A DNA stretch of 25,000 nt from Zygnema cylindricum (Eukaryota > Streptophyta > Zygnematophyceae > Zygnematales > Zygnemataceae), in NCBI GenBank assembly GCA_037447655.1, contig JBBHKE010000708.1, forward strand, positions 178,862-203,861, given 5' to 3'. A model generated the notes under the pieces. That model worked only from the letters and a program-made list of their open reading frames with translations. It made no database searches and had not been told where the DNA came from. The position numbers and the translations under genes were made by a program. How positions within the stretch are numbered: position 1 is the stretch's first letter; each line of letters begins with the position of its first letter. This document shows, piece after piece, positions 8,603-17,700 of the stretch.

Positions 8603-9418
8603 AACAGCTTCAACAGACTCGAAATTAAATTATGGAAACAAGTGTCTGTAAGAAACGTCTGTACACGATATAGAATTAGGTTTTACATTTTTCCAAAAAG
8701 CTTATGAATTTTGTTTTTTTATCCGATTACTCAACTTTCGTACGAATCAAAGCTGTGAAGTTTATGACTCCCAAGGAATACGATACACTTGTTTTCAAAT
8801 TTCTAAGCAAAATATATTTCGATTACAAAAAGCAGCTCTCCCTAAAGTCACTAACCCTAATTCTGGCCCTAAAGAAACTGTGGAATTTATCCACCAAAAC
8901 GACAAATCTACTATTTTTGGGTAAACTTCAAGGCAGCCCTAAAAAATGAGGCGGAGGATTTTTTTCAGCCGAATCTAGGGTGGAAAAAGAATTCCTGCTG
9001 CTATATATAGTTAGAGGGAATGACGTGGAGCTTGCGGTTCGCCACGCGGCACTGTCTAAGTGGACGAGTGAAGCTTACGCCGTGAATTCAACGGATGCGT
9101 TTGACGCGACGAGAAAGTCCATAACTACAGTTGTCAATGGCAGCGGCATTTGGTCAAATGTCGGTACCAGCGTAATTTCTAATTAGAGTGGATACACATT
9201 TCTCAAAGTTTTCACGCGTGCCGTCACTTCACACGCGTACGGTCAGCTTAATTCGTACGGCGGTTACTGGCTAAACGTCGATAGTGTAATTTCGTGGAAA
9301 CAGCATGGTACCGTATTTTTTCTTTTGGTCAATTGAGCAAATAGTGCGGGTTTTATGGCTGGCGGATTTTGTGCAGGCCTCGTACGAAATGTCCGCACTT
9401 TTAGAACCTAGAATGTGA
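8521..9418. promoter_or_regulatory. F-box/AP5B1 intergenic region, copy A
   Basis: Upstream DNA of the copy-A F-box pseudogene, running into truncated AP5B1 upstream sequence. Two islands are almost identical to copy B: 8786-9172 against 12141-12527, and 9309-9418 against 13219-13327. The DNA between and outside them has drifted to about 80-85% by eye. A TATA-like ctatatata lies near 9002. Open frames here (8704-8949, 8980-9186) are not consistently preserved in copy B. The role as a promoter is inference from position between divergent genes. Confidence 0.4.
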
Positions 9419-9421
9419 CAA

Positions 9422-11132
9422 TTTCAGCATCACGTTTTCATGTTTGCCAAGACGTAGTTTCAAATCCCAGGCTTCACAGTTACATACTATCTAGTAAAAT
9501 AACATCTCCAATTTTCAAGTTTTTAATTTCAAGCAGCTGGTTTTGTATTCAAGTGTGTTTCTAAATCTGATTGGGCAAGTTTGTGCAATTTTGTGACTAT
9601 TATTGTGGAGGAAGTTGTACTCTAAATTTTCATACAAATGTAAGAAAGGTGATAACTCGACTACGTTTTTTCTCCTTAATGCAAATATCATTGTATATAC
9701 GTTATGACCAGGTCCCAATTTGCGTGGTTTTTTAACTAACTAAAAGGTATTTGTGAAGACTTATTGCCTCATGTGTGGAATTAGATGTTAGACTAAGTGT
9801 CGATGTAACAAACAATTTAGTTGAGACAGTTTGCGTGCATTTGGCCTCACAATTCATTGACTGGCACAAGTCAACCAATGTTTGTAATTTTGAATTATTT
9901 TTAATGTGCGGATTATTGGTTTTGAGATTCCACGGCTTACACAAATGCCTTACACTGCCATGGCAAATATTGATAAGTGTTGATATCCAGCCATGGTATA
10001 TTGCATCAAATCAATGTCAATTTTGCAGTTTTGGATTTGGAAAGCACAAATGTCACAAACGTCATACTGCTGACATGACCTTATTTAGTGGTTGAATTTG
10101 TGCATTACTGTTTTTGATATTCTATGGCTCGCACAAATGTCTTAGAATGCCATGGCAAATATTGATAAGTTTTGATATCCAGCCATGGTATACCGATGCA
10201 TGAATTATATTGCATCAAATCAATTTTGATTTTCCGCAGTTTGGGTTTGCAAGTCCATGGCCGAAGCACAAATGTGACAAATGTCACCTGTTGGTATGGA
10301 GCAATGGTACTTCAAGGCAAGGTGAAAGACATTAGAAACTGAAACCGTGAGCTTGTTGAACGTTTCAAAACACTCTTAATAATTTTTATTTTTTGTTTCT
10401 ACATGTTCATCCATAGTTTACTCCTATAATCCGCATAACTAAAATGGATCTCCGCGATGATATAGTCTTTCAGTCCACATTATATGCAACTCCGATGGAT
10501 ATTCAACATAGAAAAAAGAAATACACACATAAAGTACATTGTGAAACAGAATATAGAGAGACATAAAGTAAAGGATACCGAATAGCAAACATTAGCTATG
10601 GAAGCGGGCATTGCTAGTCTTTTTAACATTGTTGTGTTTTAATCCACTTGAAGGGATCAAACCTAAAACATCTTGAAATATCTTGTAATACCTCGCAACT
10701 GATATGACTCCAAGAAACCAACATATTAAGCAATACGGAGGTTTTGAAATGATAAAATCAAGTTTATAAAGAGCAGCCACAATTTAATGGTTTTTACACC
10801 ATAACAAACAACAAAACCTATCTTAGTAGTAGAATTAGGCACCGCGTATAAACCTCACAAGCACACACACAATGAAACAAAACAAAACAACAACACAATA
10901 ATAAAACATGTATCGGCAATAACAACAAAATACTTCATCTACAAATTTTATTTTTAATTTTTACGATTTATTTTGTCCATAACAATATGGATGTTTGCAA
11001 CAACACTTATCTCATAATATTGACTCAACATGCAAAATGGTAGAAACCAATCCAACAATGTTTTCAACACGTATCACACATTGTTTGAGCATAATAGCAA
11101 AAACGATCACGATTCTCCCTCCTATCTTATGT
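9422..11132. other. F-box 3' flank in copy B, no gene seen
   Basis: Matches 2010 to about 3630. Short open frames in it are not shared with copy A in frame. The stretch contains an internal 192-bp tandem duplication (about 9890-10290) and the likely 3' end of the F-box transcript, but no clear poly(A) signal could be assigned. Confidence 0.55.
9890..10290. repeat. 192-bp imperfect tandem repeat, two units
   Basis: The series ggcttacacaaatgcctta, ccatggcaaatattgataag, gatatccagccatggtata occurs at 9934-9998 and again at 10126-10190. Copy A has one unit (about 2500-2700), so the extra unit arose in copy B, or one was lost in A. Confidence 0.75.
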
Positions 11133-11891
11133 CTAGAATCTCGGATACAAACATCCACCGTATGCAAACATCCGTTGATTATCCCACCTTCCACACGGTA
11201 TAGTTTCTGGTGGTTTTCCCTGCGAAATCAACAATTGATTGCGTACTTGTTCTATCTTTAGTTTTTCTTCTTTTGTCACGAGTTGTCCATCCCTTTTTCC
11301 ACTATAGATAATACAAGAACAACCACCGTCTTGTTGTATGTACGCCAATTTGAGAATTTCAATTTGACAATCTGTTGTTAAATTGGGAAACGCGATGAGC
11401 AACACCTCCAACGCGGTTACCGTACGCACAAAACGCACGTTTTTAATATCGTAAAACTTTTCCAAATATTTTTGTGCGCGCTCAACTTGCAAGGGGTTCC
11501 TTGCACTTAGTTGACCCCATAATTTGTTAAATTCGAGAATATCTCTACATTTGAACAGTTGCCGCTCAAAGTGGATAAATGATAAATGAACAACACCTTT
11601 GTTGAGAATCGCACGAACAGTATTTTGAGTGGGTACGGCTCGTAAAAGGTTTTTTACGTCATTCGCAGCAGAAATAGGGTGGATAGAGTCTTTCTCTAGC
11701 ATTTGGATAACGCGACTTAAAATATCGGCGGGTAAATCGGTTAGAGTTGTCCGCCGGCGCCGTACAGGATGTTTTCCTTTGAGGTCCTTGTTATGATGTA
11801 CGTTCTTCTTTTTTGAATAGAGAATGACGTCATGTGAACGCTCGATGTCGTCATCCGACGGAATGTTCGAAGCGCGAATATTCCTCCCCAT
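11133..11891 (-). CDS. F-box-like protein, intact copy
   Basis: A single open frame of 252 aa. The ATG at 11889-11891 has a good context (AAGATGG). Residues 1-48 are basic and probably disordered. Residues about 50-95 look like an F-box: LTDLPADILSRVIQML, then a spacer and VKNLLRAVPTQNTVRAIL, the usual leucine/proline spacing for binding SKP1. The rest resembles short plant F-box proteins of the At2g35280 type (QLFKCRDILEFNKLWGQL, repeated Ala/Leu helices, a QIEILKLAYIQQ segment) and ends RMFAYGGCLYPRF. No LRR or Kelch repeats are seen. If it is an F-box protein it would serve as substrate receptor of an SCF ubiquitin ligase; the substrate is unknown. It lies head to head with AP5B1. Class by pattern only; a search could overturn it. 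Confidence 0.65.
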   Translation of the reverse strand: MGRNIRASNIPSDDDIERSHDVILYSKKKNVHHNKDLKGKHPVRRRRTTLTDLPADILSRVIQMLEKDSIHPISAANDVKNLLRAVPTQNTVRAILNKGVVHLSFIHFERQLFKCRDILEFNKLWGQLSARNPLQVERAQKYLEKFYDIKNVRFVRTVTALEVLLIAFPNLTTDCQIEILKLAYIQQDGGCSCIIYSGKRDGQLVTKEEKLKIEQVRNQLLISQGKPPETIPCGRWDNQRMFAYGGCLYPRF

Positions 11892-12658
11892 CTTAAAAAA
11901 ATGTTATTTTCTAAATTAGGGAAACCGAGAGCAAGATTGAACACTTCAATTGACTCAAATAAAATTTTGGAAACAAGTATATTGAAGAAACTCCTTTACA
12001 CTATATAGAATTGAATTTCAAATTTGACCTAAATAGGTTGATATTTGTCCAAAAAGATTTTGTGTTTAGTTTCTTTCCGCTTATTTTCAACTTTTGTACA
12101 AATCAAACCTGTTAAGTGTTAAGTTAATGACTCTCAAAGGAATACGATACACTTGTTTTCAAATTTCTAAGCAAAATATAGTTCGATTACAAAATAGCAG
12201 CTCTCCCTAAAGTCACTAACCCTAATTCTGGCCCTAAAAAAACTGTGGAATTTATCCACCAAAACGACAAATCTACTATTTTTGGGTAAACTTCAAGGCA
12301 GCCCTAAAAAATGAGGCGGAGGATTTTTTCAGCCGAATCTAGGGTGGAAAAAGAATTCCTGCTGCTATATATGGGCAGAGGGAATAACGTGGAGCTTGCG
12401 GTTCGCCACGCGGCACTGTCTAAGTGGACGAGTGAAGCTTACGCCGTGAATTCAACGGATGCGTTTGACGCGACGAGAAAGTCCATAACTACAGTTGTCA
12501 ATGGCAGCGGCATTTGGTCAAATGTCGGTGCCTGCGTAATTAGAGTGGATACACATGTATCGACGTTTTCACGCGTGTTGTCACTTCACAGTTCACACGC
12601 GAACAGTCAACTAAATTCGTACGGTGGTTACGTCGTTAGTGTAATCTCGTCGAAACAG
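11892..12658. promoter_or_regulatory. F-box/AP5B1 intergenic region, copy B
   Basis: Shared upstream DNA of the divergent F-box gene and AP5B1. Segment 12141-12527 is nearly identical to 8786-9172 in copy A, although flanking DNA has drifted. An open frame runs 12311-12769 but its end lies in the MITE and the copy-A counterpart stops earlier, so I do not call a protein. A TATA-like ctatatatg lies near 12366. No transcription start can be placed. Confidence 0.4.
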
Positions 12659-13221
12659 TACAGTACACCGCCAATCGCTATTAGAGAAAATAACGCTAAT
12701 TCGGTTGCCTTTTTTCAAAAAAAAAAACCTGAAATACAATCCATAATTCTATTTTTTCCATTATTCTAATTAGGGTTTTTTTTCAATTAGCGTTAATAAT
12801 GGAAGTACACTGCGATGGAAATAGTATGGCGTACGGACAAGGTATCTCCGTATGAAATTGTACTTTTTGAATTACAAAGGCATAAAAAGACACTTAACAT
12901 TATTGCGCACACATGTGAATGTGCACTGGAAGAAAGAGACGCTATCTCGTCGACAAAATCACGTTCTCATATGTTCGTCCGTCGACCGTGTGAACAGCGC
13001 GACGGCGTACGAATTGTCAGATTTTGTATTGATACACATATTACTGTAGACTTCGAAAGGGCGGGTATCTATTATTCAGGACAACCCAAATTACAGTTAG
13101 GGATTAATTCGTATATATATTTAAAAAACAAAAAAAAAAAATTCCGATCAGTGTTAATAACACTAATTGTTTTTTACGCTATTTATTCCTCTACTCTAAT
13201 AGCGATTGACGGTGTACAGTA
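12659..13221. mobile_element. TIR element (MITE-like), first copy, with 7-bp target duplication
   Basis: The element is 12666-13214 (549 bp). The ends are inverted repeats: caccgccaatcgctattag on the left and the mirror of caccgtcaatcgctattag on the right, followed by weaker pairing around ttagcgttaataac-type motifs. tacagta flanks it at 12659-12665 and 13215-13221. Copy A has one related site there (cagcatggtaccg, about 9300-9312) and no element, so this is a real insertion after the A/B duplication. It contains a 98-codon open frame beginning inside the element at 12815, with no similarity I recognise. The superfamily is uncertain; a 7-bp duplication fits none cleanly. Confidence 0.75.
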
Positions 13222-13453
13222 CCGTATTTTTTCTTTTGGTCAATTGAGCAAATAGTGCGGGTTTTATTGTTGGCGGATTTTGTGCAGGCCTCGTACGAAA
13301 TATCCGCACTTTTAGAACCCTAGAATGTGGCAGCAGTGTCGTTCCCCTGGTCAAATTTCTGTGCACCATGGATGTTGCAGGCGACGTTGGCCTGTGGCTC
13401 CGTCTTCTTGCACATTTTAGTAGGGGAAATGGCGCAAACAATGGAAACTCTAG
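12662..13453. repeat. AP5B1 exon-1 duplication, first copy
   Basis: About 790 bp (MITE plus AP5B1 leader and coding start) is repeated at 13964-14755 with an offset of 1302 bp and only a handful of differences. The left breakpoint falls at the MITE end. The right breakpoint is inside the coding sequence, after ggaaactcta (13452 and 14754). Confidence 0.9.
13368..13453 (+). pseudogene. Truncated duplicate of AP5B1 exon 1
   Basis: The frame MDVAGDVGLWLRLLAHF matches the functional exon 1 at 14670, but after NGNS the sequence changes to a GA microsatellite (GERERERE-type translation) and no splice donor in the right frame follows. It keeps the same leader and ATG context, so it may still bring a promoter and start codon. 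Confidence 0.75.
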
Positions 13454-13456
13454 GGG

Positions 13457-13506
13457 AGGAGAGAGAGAGAGAGAGAGTGGGGGAGCGAGAGAGAGAGAGA
13501 GAGAGA
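13457..13506. repeat. (GA)n microsatellite
   Basis: An interrupted run of GA dinucleotides, starting a few bases after the breakpoint of the exon-1 duplication. Confidence 0.95.
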
Positions 13507-13681
13507 TTTCCCACAGCTGCCTAACGTTGATCCTTTCACGACGTTTTGTGAGGCCAGAAAATAAGAATTAGCAATTTGTTCTATGAGATTACTTTGTTTG
13601 TAAACCTTTTGTTTTCTTTTTCACATTTTGTATGGTAAATTTATCATCCGTGTGTGTACTTTTGACCGTAGATTAGTACAA

Positions 13682-13868
13682 TGGTTCAAACTGGGTTCGG
13701 TTTTATCGAAACCGAACCTAACGGAACGGAACGGTTTTTTAGATCGCAGAAACTGAACCAAACAGTTTTAAACCAGGTTCGGAAAAGAAAAACCGAACTG
13801 CCGAAAAACCGGTTTGGTTCCATTCAATTTAATTGGTTTAAAACTGGTTTTGGTTCACCGAAAACCGG
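13682..13868. repeat. Block of ggttcgg / aaccgaac direct and inverted motifs
   Basis: Within about 190 bp there are many copies of gggttcggtttt, aaccgaac, aaaaccggtttggtt and close variants in both orientations, such as cggttttatcgaaaccg. Blocks like this occur as simple-repeat-like elements in plant genomes. No terminal repeats or target duplication are clear. It is open in one frame (13681-13881), an effect of its short period. Confidence 0.7.
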
Positions 13869-13967
13869 GAGTGTTAGGTAGTGATGGTGACAAAAAAAAA
13901 ATGTTAACAAGAGCTGTTGATAAAATAACTTAATTGGGTACAAACACAATAGCAGAAATTGACACTA

Positions 13968-14516
13968 CACCGCCAATCGCTATTTGAGTAAATAACGCTA
14001 ATTTGGTGCCCTTTTTTCAAAAAAAAAAACCTGAAATACAATCCATAATTCTATTTTTTCCATTATTCTAATTAGGGTTTTTTTTCAATTAGCGTTAATA
14101 ATGGAAGTACACTGCGATGGAAATAGTGTGGCGTACGGACAAGGTATCTCCGTATGAAATTGTACTTTTTGAATTACAAAGGCATAAAAAGACACTTAAC
14201 ATTATTGCGCACACATGTGAATGTGCACTGGAAGAAAGAGACGCTATCTCGTCGACAAAATCACGTTCTCATATGTTCGTCCGTCGACCGTGTGAACAGC
14301 GCGACGGCGTACGAATTGTCAGATTTTGTATTGATACACATATTACTGTAGACTTCGAAAGGGCGGGTATCTATTATTCAGGACAACCCAAATTACAGTT
14401 AGGGATTAATTAGTATATATATTTAAAAAACAAAAAAAAAAAATTCCGATCAGTGTTAATAACACTAATTGTTTTTTACGCTATTTATTCCTCTACTCTA
14501 ATAGCGATTGACGGTG
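13968..14516. mobile_element. TIR element (MITE-like), second copy
   Basis: Nearly identical to 12666-13214 at an offset of 1302 bp, including the 98-codon frame (14117-14413). The right flank has the same tacagta (14517-14523), but the left flank is gacacta, so it did not arrive by its own insertion. It was copied as part of the exon-1 duplication. Confidence 0.8.
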
Positions 14517-14523
14517 TACAGTA

Positions 14524-14669
14524 CCGTATTTTTTCTTTTGGTCAATTGAGCAAATAGTGCGGGTTTTATTGTTGGCGGATTTTGTGCAGGCCTCGTACGA
14601 AATATCCGCACTTTTAGAACCCTAGAATGTGGCAGCAGTGTCGTTCCCTTGGTCAAATTTCTGTGCACC
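14524..14669 (+). promoter_or_regulatory. AP5B1 proximal upstream region and leader
   Basis: This DNA exists in three copies in the window (9309-9418 partly, 13222-13367 and here) and is well conserved between them, with the motif ccgcacttttagaacccta. It begins right after the MITE target site. An upstream ATG at 14627 opens a 31-codon frame overlapping the AP5B1 start in another frame. The main ATG has an excellent context (caccATGg). The transcription start is not visible. Confidence 0.45.
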
Positions 14670-14795
14670 ATGGATGTTGCAGGCGACGTTGGCCTGTGGC
14701 TCCGTCTTCTTGCACATTTTAGTAGGGGAAATGGCGCAAACAATGGAAACTCTAACGGATCAGAGACGTCTTCTGACACTGCTGTCACGCATGCG
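14670..14795 (+). CDS. AP5B1: AP5B1 exon 1
   Basis: 42 codons, beginning MDVAGDVGLWLRLLAHF and ending DTAVTHA. The start is chosen for its context (caccATGg) and because the next upstream ATG (14627) is in another frame. The donor is GCG|GTGAGT at 14796, phase 0. The last third (after GNGANNGNS) differs from the truncated duplicate at 13368. Confidence 0.75.
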
Positions 14796-17700
14796 GTGAG
14801 TAAAATTTTGACTGTTTTCTGGCATTTCTTTCAAAACATTTATTGATTTTAAAGCTGTTAAAGGTCTCTCAAAGTTGAGTGTTTAACTAGCTTTTTTTTC
14901 AGATTATTGTTCGATTTTATAGTTATTTGATGTCTTGAATGTTTTTTGACTTTAATTTCGAAGCGTTTTTTGTTTATGAATTATAAAGGTCTCTCAAAGT
15001 TGAGAGTTTTCGGGCTTTTCTTCCAAAGCATGTATTGATTATAAAGTTATTGAAGATCTCTCAAATTTCCGCAGCTTGAAGGATTAATCCACTTTGTCAT
15101 TCTATTCTGAGCAGAACTGTTACTATCTAGCCACAAGATCTTGAAAAACAAACTGAAAAAAGATAAAAAAAATCACGAATTGAAGAATGAAAGAGTCCTT
15201 TTTCTGTTCTTTTTGTCGTGTTGTGCAGGTGCGACAGTTGCAACAAACGTGTCATGCTGGCGAAGGTCCCTCTGATCTGCTGCCACGTGCCTTGCCAGGA
15301 TTGGCTCGCGCTTTTCAACGGACAGTTTCACAAACATCGCCGACTTCTGACACTGTCAATCTTCTTCTGGTCAGTTTGTAAGTTTTTTAAGGTTTCAAAT
15401 AAATTTAGAGGAAGAAAAATTAATAACTATGGTTAATTAACCCTGAGAACCAATGTCAATCTTTTTCTTGTCAGTTTCTGAAGTTTGGAGACCACATGGT
15501 TTTTTGTCCATTGTGATATTTTTAGGGCATTTACACATAAGCAATTACTGGCGTTACTGTCCAGTAATCGCAGCAATCGTACCGAAAAAAAAATACAAAT
15601 GGTAAGCTTTTTTGCGGTTTCTGCAATAACGGGCCAGTATTTGAAGTAATTGTACAGAAAAGAAAGGTATATTCAGTACACTTATTTTTGGTACGGTTAC
15701 TTCGATTACTGGACAGTAACGCCAGTATTTGTTTATGTGTCAGCTGTGCCCTGTCAGTTGTCATTAAGGGCTGAAAGGTGACTGCTTATTATAATTTTAC
15801 TTTCCATGGAGGTTGCAAAAATATCCTTGTTATTTTTCTAACGCTTTGAACATCATTCTAATTTCAAAAAACAATTCGTTCTCGAGTCTTATTTCAGGTA
15901 ATCACTGTATTTCTTTCATTTTCACTATAAAGGGAACTGAATGGAGATTGGAAAAAGAGAACACATAATGAAAACCAGAAGCTTGAAATGTCAGGAAGAC
16001 AGAAACTGAAAGGTGAATGCATGAACTGATGTAAGGTGGTGTAAAGTGAAGGAAAAAGAGCATATCGAAGGTGTAAAAGTGAAGGAGCATGTTCGTATTT
16101 TACCGAGTTACTGCCTCTTTGTGGTGCGTACATTTTTTTTTTTACATATTTTTTGCTCCTTGTTGCTACAACTATTTGGTGTTTGACGCTGGGAAACAGG
16201 CGATACTGGAATTTTACCTCACATTTGGAGAGGAGGTAGTCCATGAAGCTGACAAAGTCTTTCATGGTTTTTTTCGAACCTTTTTAGCAAGGCAAGTCTT
16301 TAAAATCTTTTTGTTACTTATTTGTGTTTTTTTCATTCCCAATCGTTAGTGTATGGGTACATTTTTCTTTTTGTTCACTTTCTTTCTTTTATTGTCGACT
16401 GGATAAGTAATGTAGGAGTTGCACTGTATCATAAAACAGATAGTATTCTCTTCCTAAATTTGCCTCTTTCCCCTGTTCAGAACAAAACCTTTTGCAAAGT
16501 TTTTCGTTATTTACAAACAATTTATGGTTATGCATGCAAAAATCTCCACAGCTTTCTTGTGAAGGTCCAACTAGATGGACTGTATCAAGTTACATGCTTA
16601 ACTTTGGGGACACATTTTCCGTTCTTTTGCCTTCACAGTTGTCAATCAATTCTTCGCTTGCCTTCACAATTGTTAATGAATTCTCCTTTTGCTTTTACAA
16701 CGTTTGTCACAATTGTTTTTGAATTCCATCCAAGAGGCTTTCATGTAGTTCATGGCAAATTATATTCTTCGAGATACTGTTCGTGGTAGCTGGTCTAGGT
16801 CACATAAAATTAGGTCTGCTTTTTTTTTATGCATCCATATAAGGTGGTGTGGACCTTCTTAATTATATGAGAAAAAGTTAGTGGACTCCCGGGTAGGCGA
16901 CTAGATACTGAGGTTAGCACTTATTTCGAATCTCAAGTTTTTACAATGATTCGAGTACAATGGCGCTAAGGGCTTCCTTTTTAATAAAACTCTTGAACTT
17001 TAATAATACTCATTTGGTTGAGGTAAAGTGATCAAGTTTCAATTGTAAAGGTTTTTGGCATAGGTTGCCATTTTATCTATAATCAGTAAATAGTCTGCAT
17101 ATTGTAGTGTTGGATTACGGAAATTTGTCACGTAAAAACGCTTTCACAAACTATTTGATTTATCACAAGTCCCTTATGCTTCATATCATAGGTTTAATGT
17201 GCGAAATCAATTGGAAACTCCATATGTTGTTATCCTATACAGTACACGTTCTATTTCCGAAATTCCAGTATGGTACACGTACTGTAGGGAGTAACAATAT
17301 ATAATGTTTCCAATTGTTTTCGCACATTAAACCTATTACATATCGCATGGAACATGTGAAGAAGAAATCTAGAAGAAATTGTTTGCGCCAACGTGCGCAG
17401 TATTTTCCTCGCACCTCCTTCTGACGTTTGGTGCGAAGCTTCACCTTTGGACAAGTGGTCGGCCCCGACGTGCATAGCACCGGGGCGAAGGTCCCGGTTC
17501 TTTGCACCTTCGGGCCCGAACGCTTTGGAGCTGGGCACTGGCGGCCGACAAAGCTTTGGTGCGAAGCACTTGGTTTGCACCAAAGGTATGAGCAAAGTCT
17601 TGAATTACAATAATAACGTGCATAGCACTGCAGCCGAAGGGTTTGCTGCTTTTTTTTCGGACGTGCGCGGCAACTTTGGGGTGGAAGAAGAAGCGACGAA

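Larger units (their letters stand above)
2010..9418. repeat. Copy A of a large tandem segmental duplication
   Basis: Copy A runs from the tttcagcatcac motif at 2010 to the tagaatgtgaca motif near 9418, where copy B starts with the same tttcagcatcac. The order of parts is the same in both copies: F-box 3' flank, F-box gene on the - strand, F-box upstream DNA, AP5B1 upstream DNA. Lengths reconcile. Copy A is about 3.5 kb longer; its three insertions add about 4.13 kb and copy B has a 0.56-kb element that A lacks, which predicts 3.58 kb. Identity by eye is about 80-90% over most of its length and higher in islands at 8786-9172 and 9309-9418. Confidence 0.85.
9422..13327. repeat. Copy B of the large tandem segmental duplication
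   Basis: Copy B follows copy A directly in the same orientation, with the junction near 9418-9422. It keeps the F-box gene intact, lacks all three copy-A insertions, and adds a 549-bp element at 12666-13214. At 13327 copy A's homology ends (it turns back to the unit start), while copy B continues into AP5B1 leader and exon-1 sequence. Confidence 0.85.
13454..13967. other. Spacer between the exon-1 copies
   Basis: Unique DNA between the two exon-1 copies: a (GA)n tract at 13457-13506, then AT-rich DNA, then a GGTTCGG-rich block at 13682-13868, then AT-rich DNA to the second MITE. No gene seen. Confidence 0.6.

Noticed and set aside
8845-8870. Telomere-like ctaaccctaa and ccctaaa motifs
   Set aside because: Only isolated units, not an array, so no interstitial telomere repeat.
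12311-12769. 152-codon open frame upstream of the MITE
   Set aside because: It ends inside a transposed element and its copy-A counterpart stops earlier. The high identity there is better read as an intergenic conserved island.
12769-12777. Telomere-box-like ttagggttt
   Set aside because: Telo-boxes occur in plant promoters, but this one lies within the mobile element and such 9-mers are common in AT-rich DNA. Not enough for a regulatory call.
12815-13255. 146-codon frame (98 codons in the second copy) in the TIR element
   Set aside because: The two copies are recent duplicates, an overlapping frame is also open, and no transposase motif is visible.
15378-15383. GTAAGT as donor of AP5B1 exon 2
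   Set aside because: It can join exon 4 in frame, but only by skipping exon 3, which is clearly coding. The GTCAGT at 15370 fits exon 3.
16322-16789. 155-codon frame in AP5B1 intron 3
   Set aside because: Phe/Leu-rich translation of T-rich intron DNA, inside an intron fixed by flanking exons.
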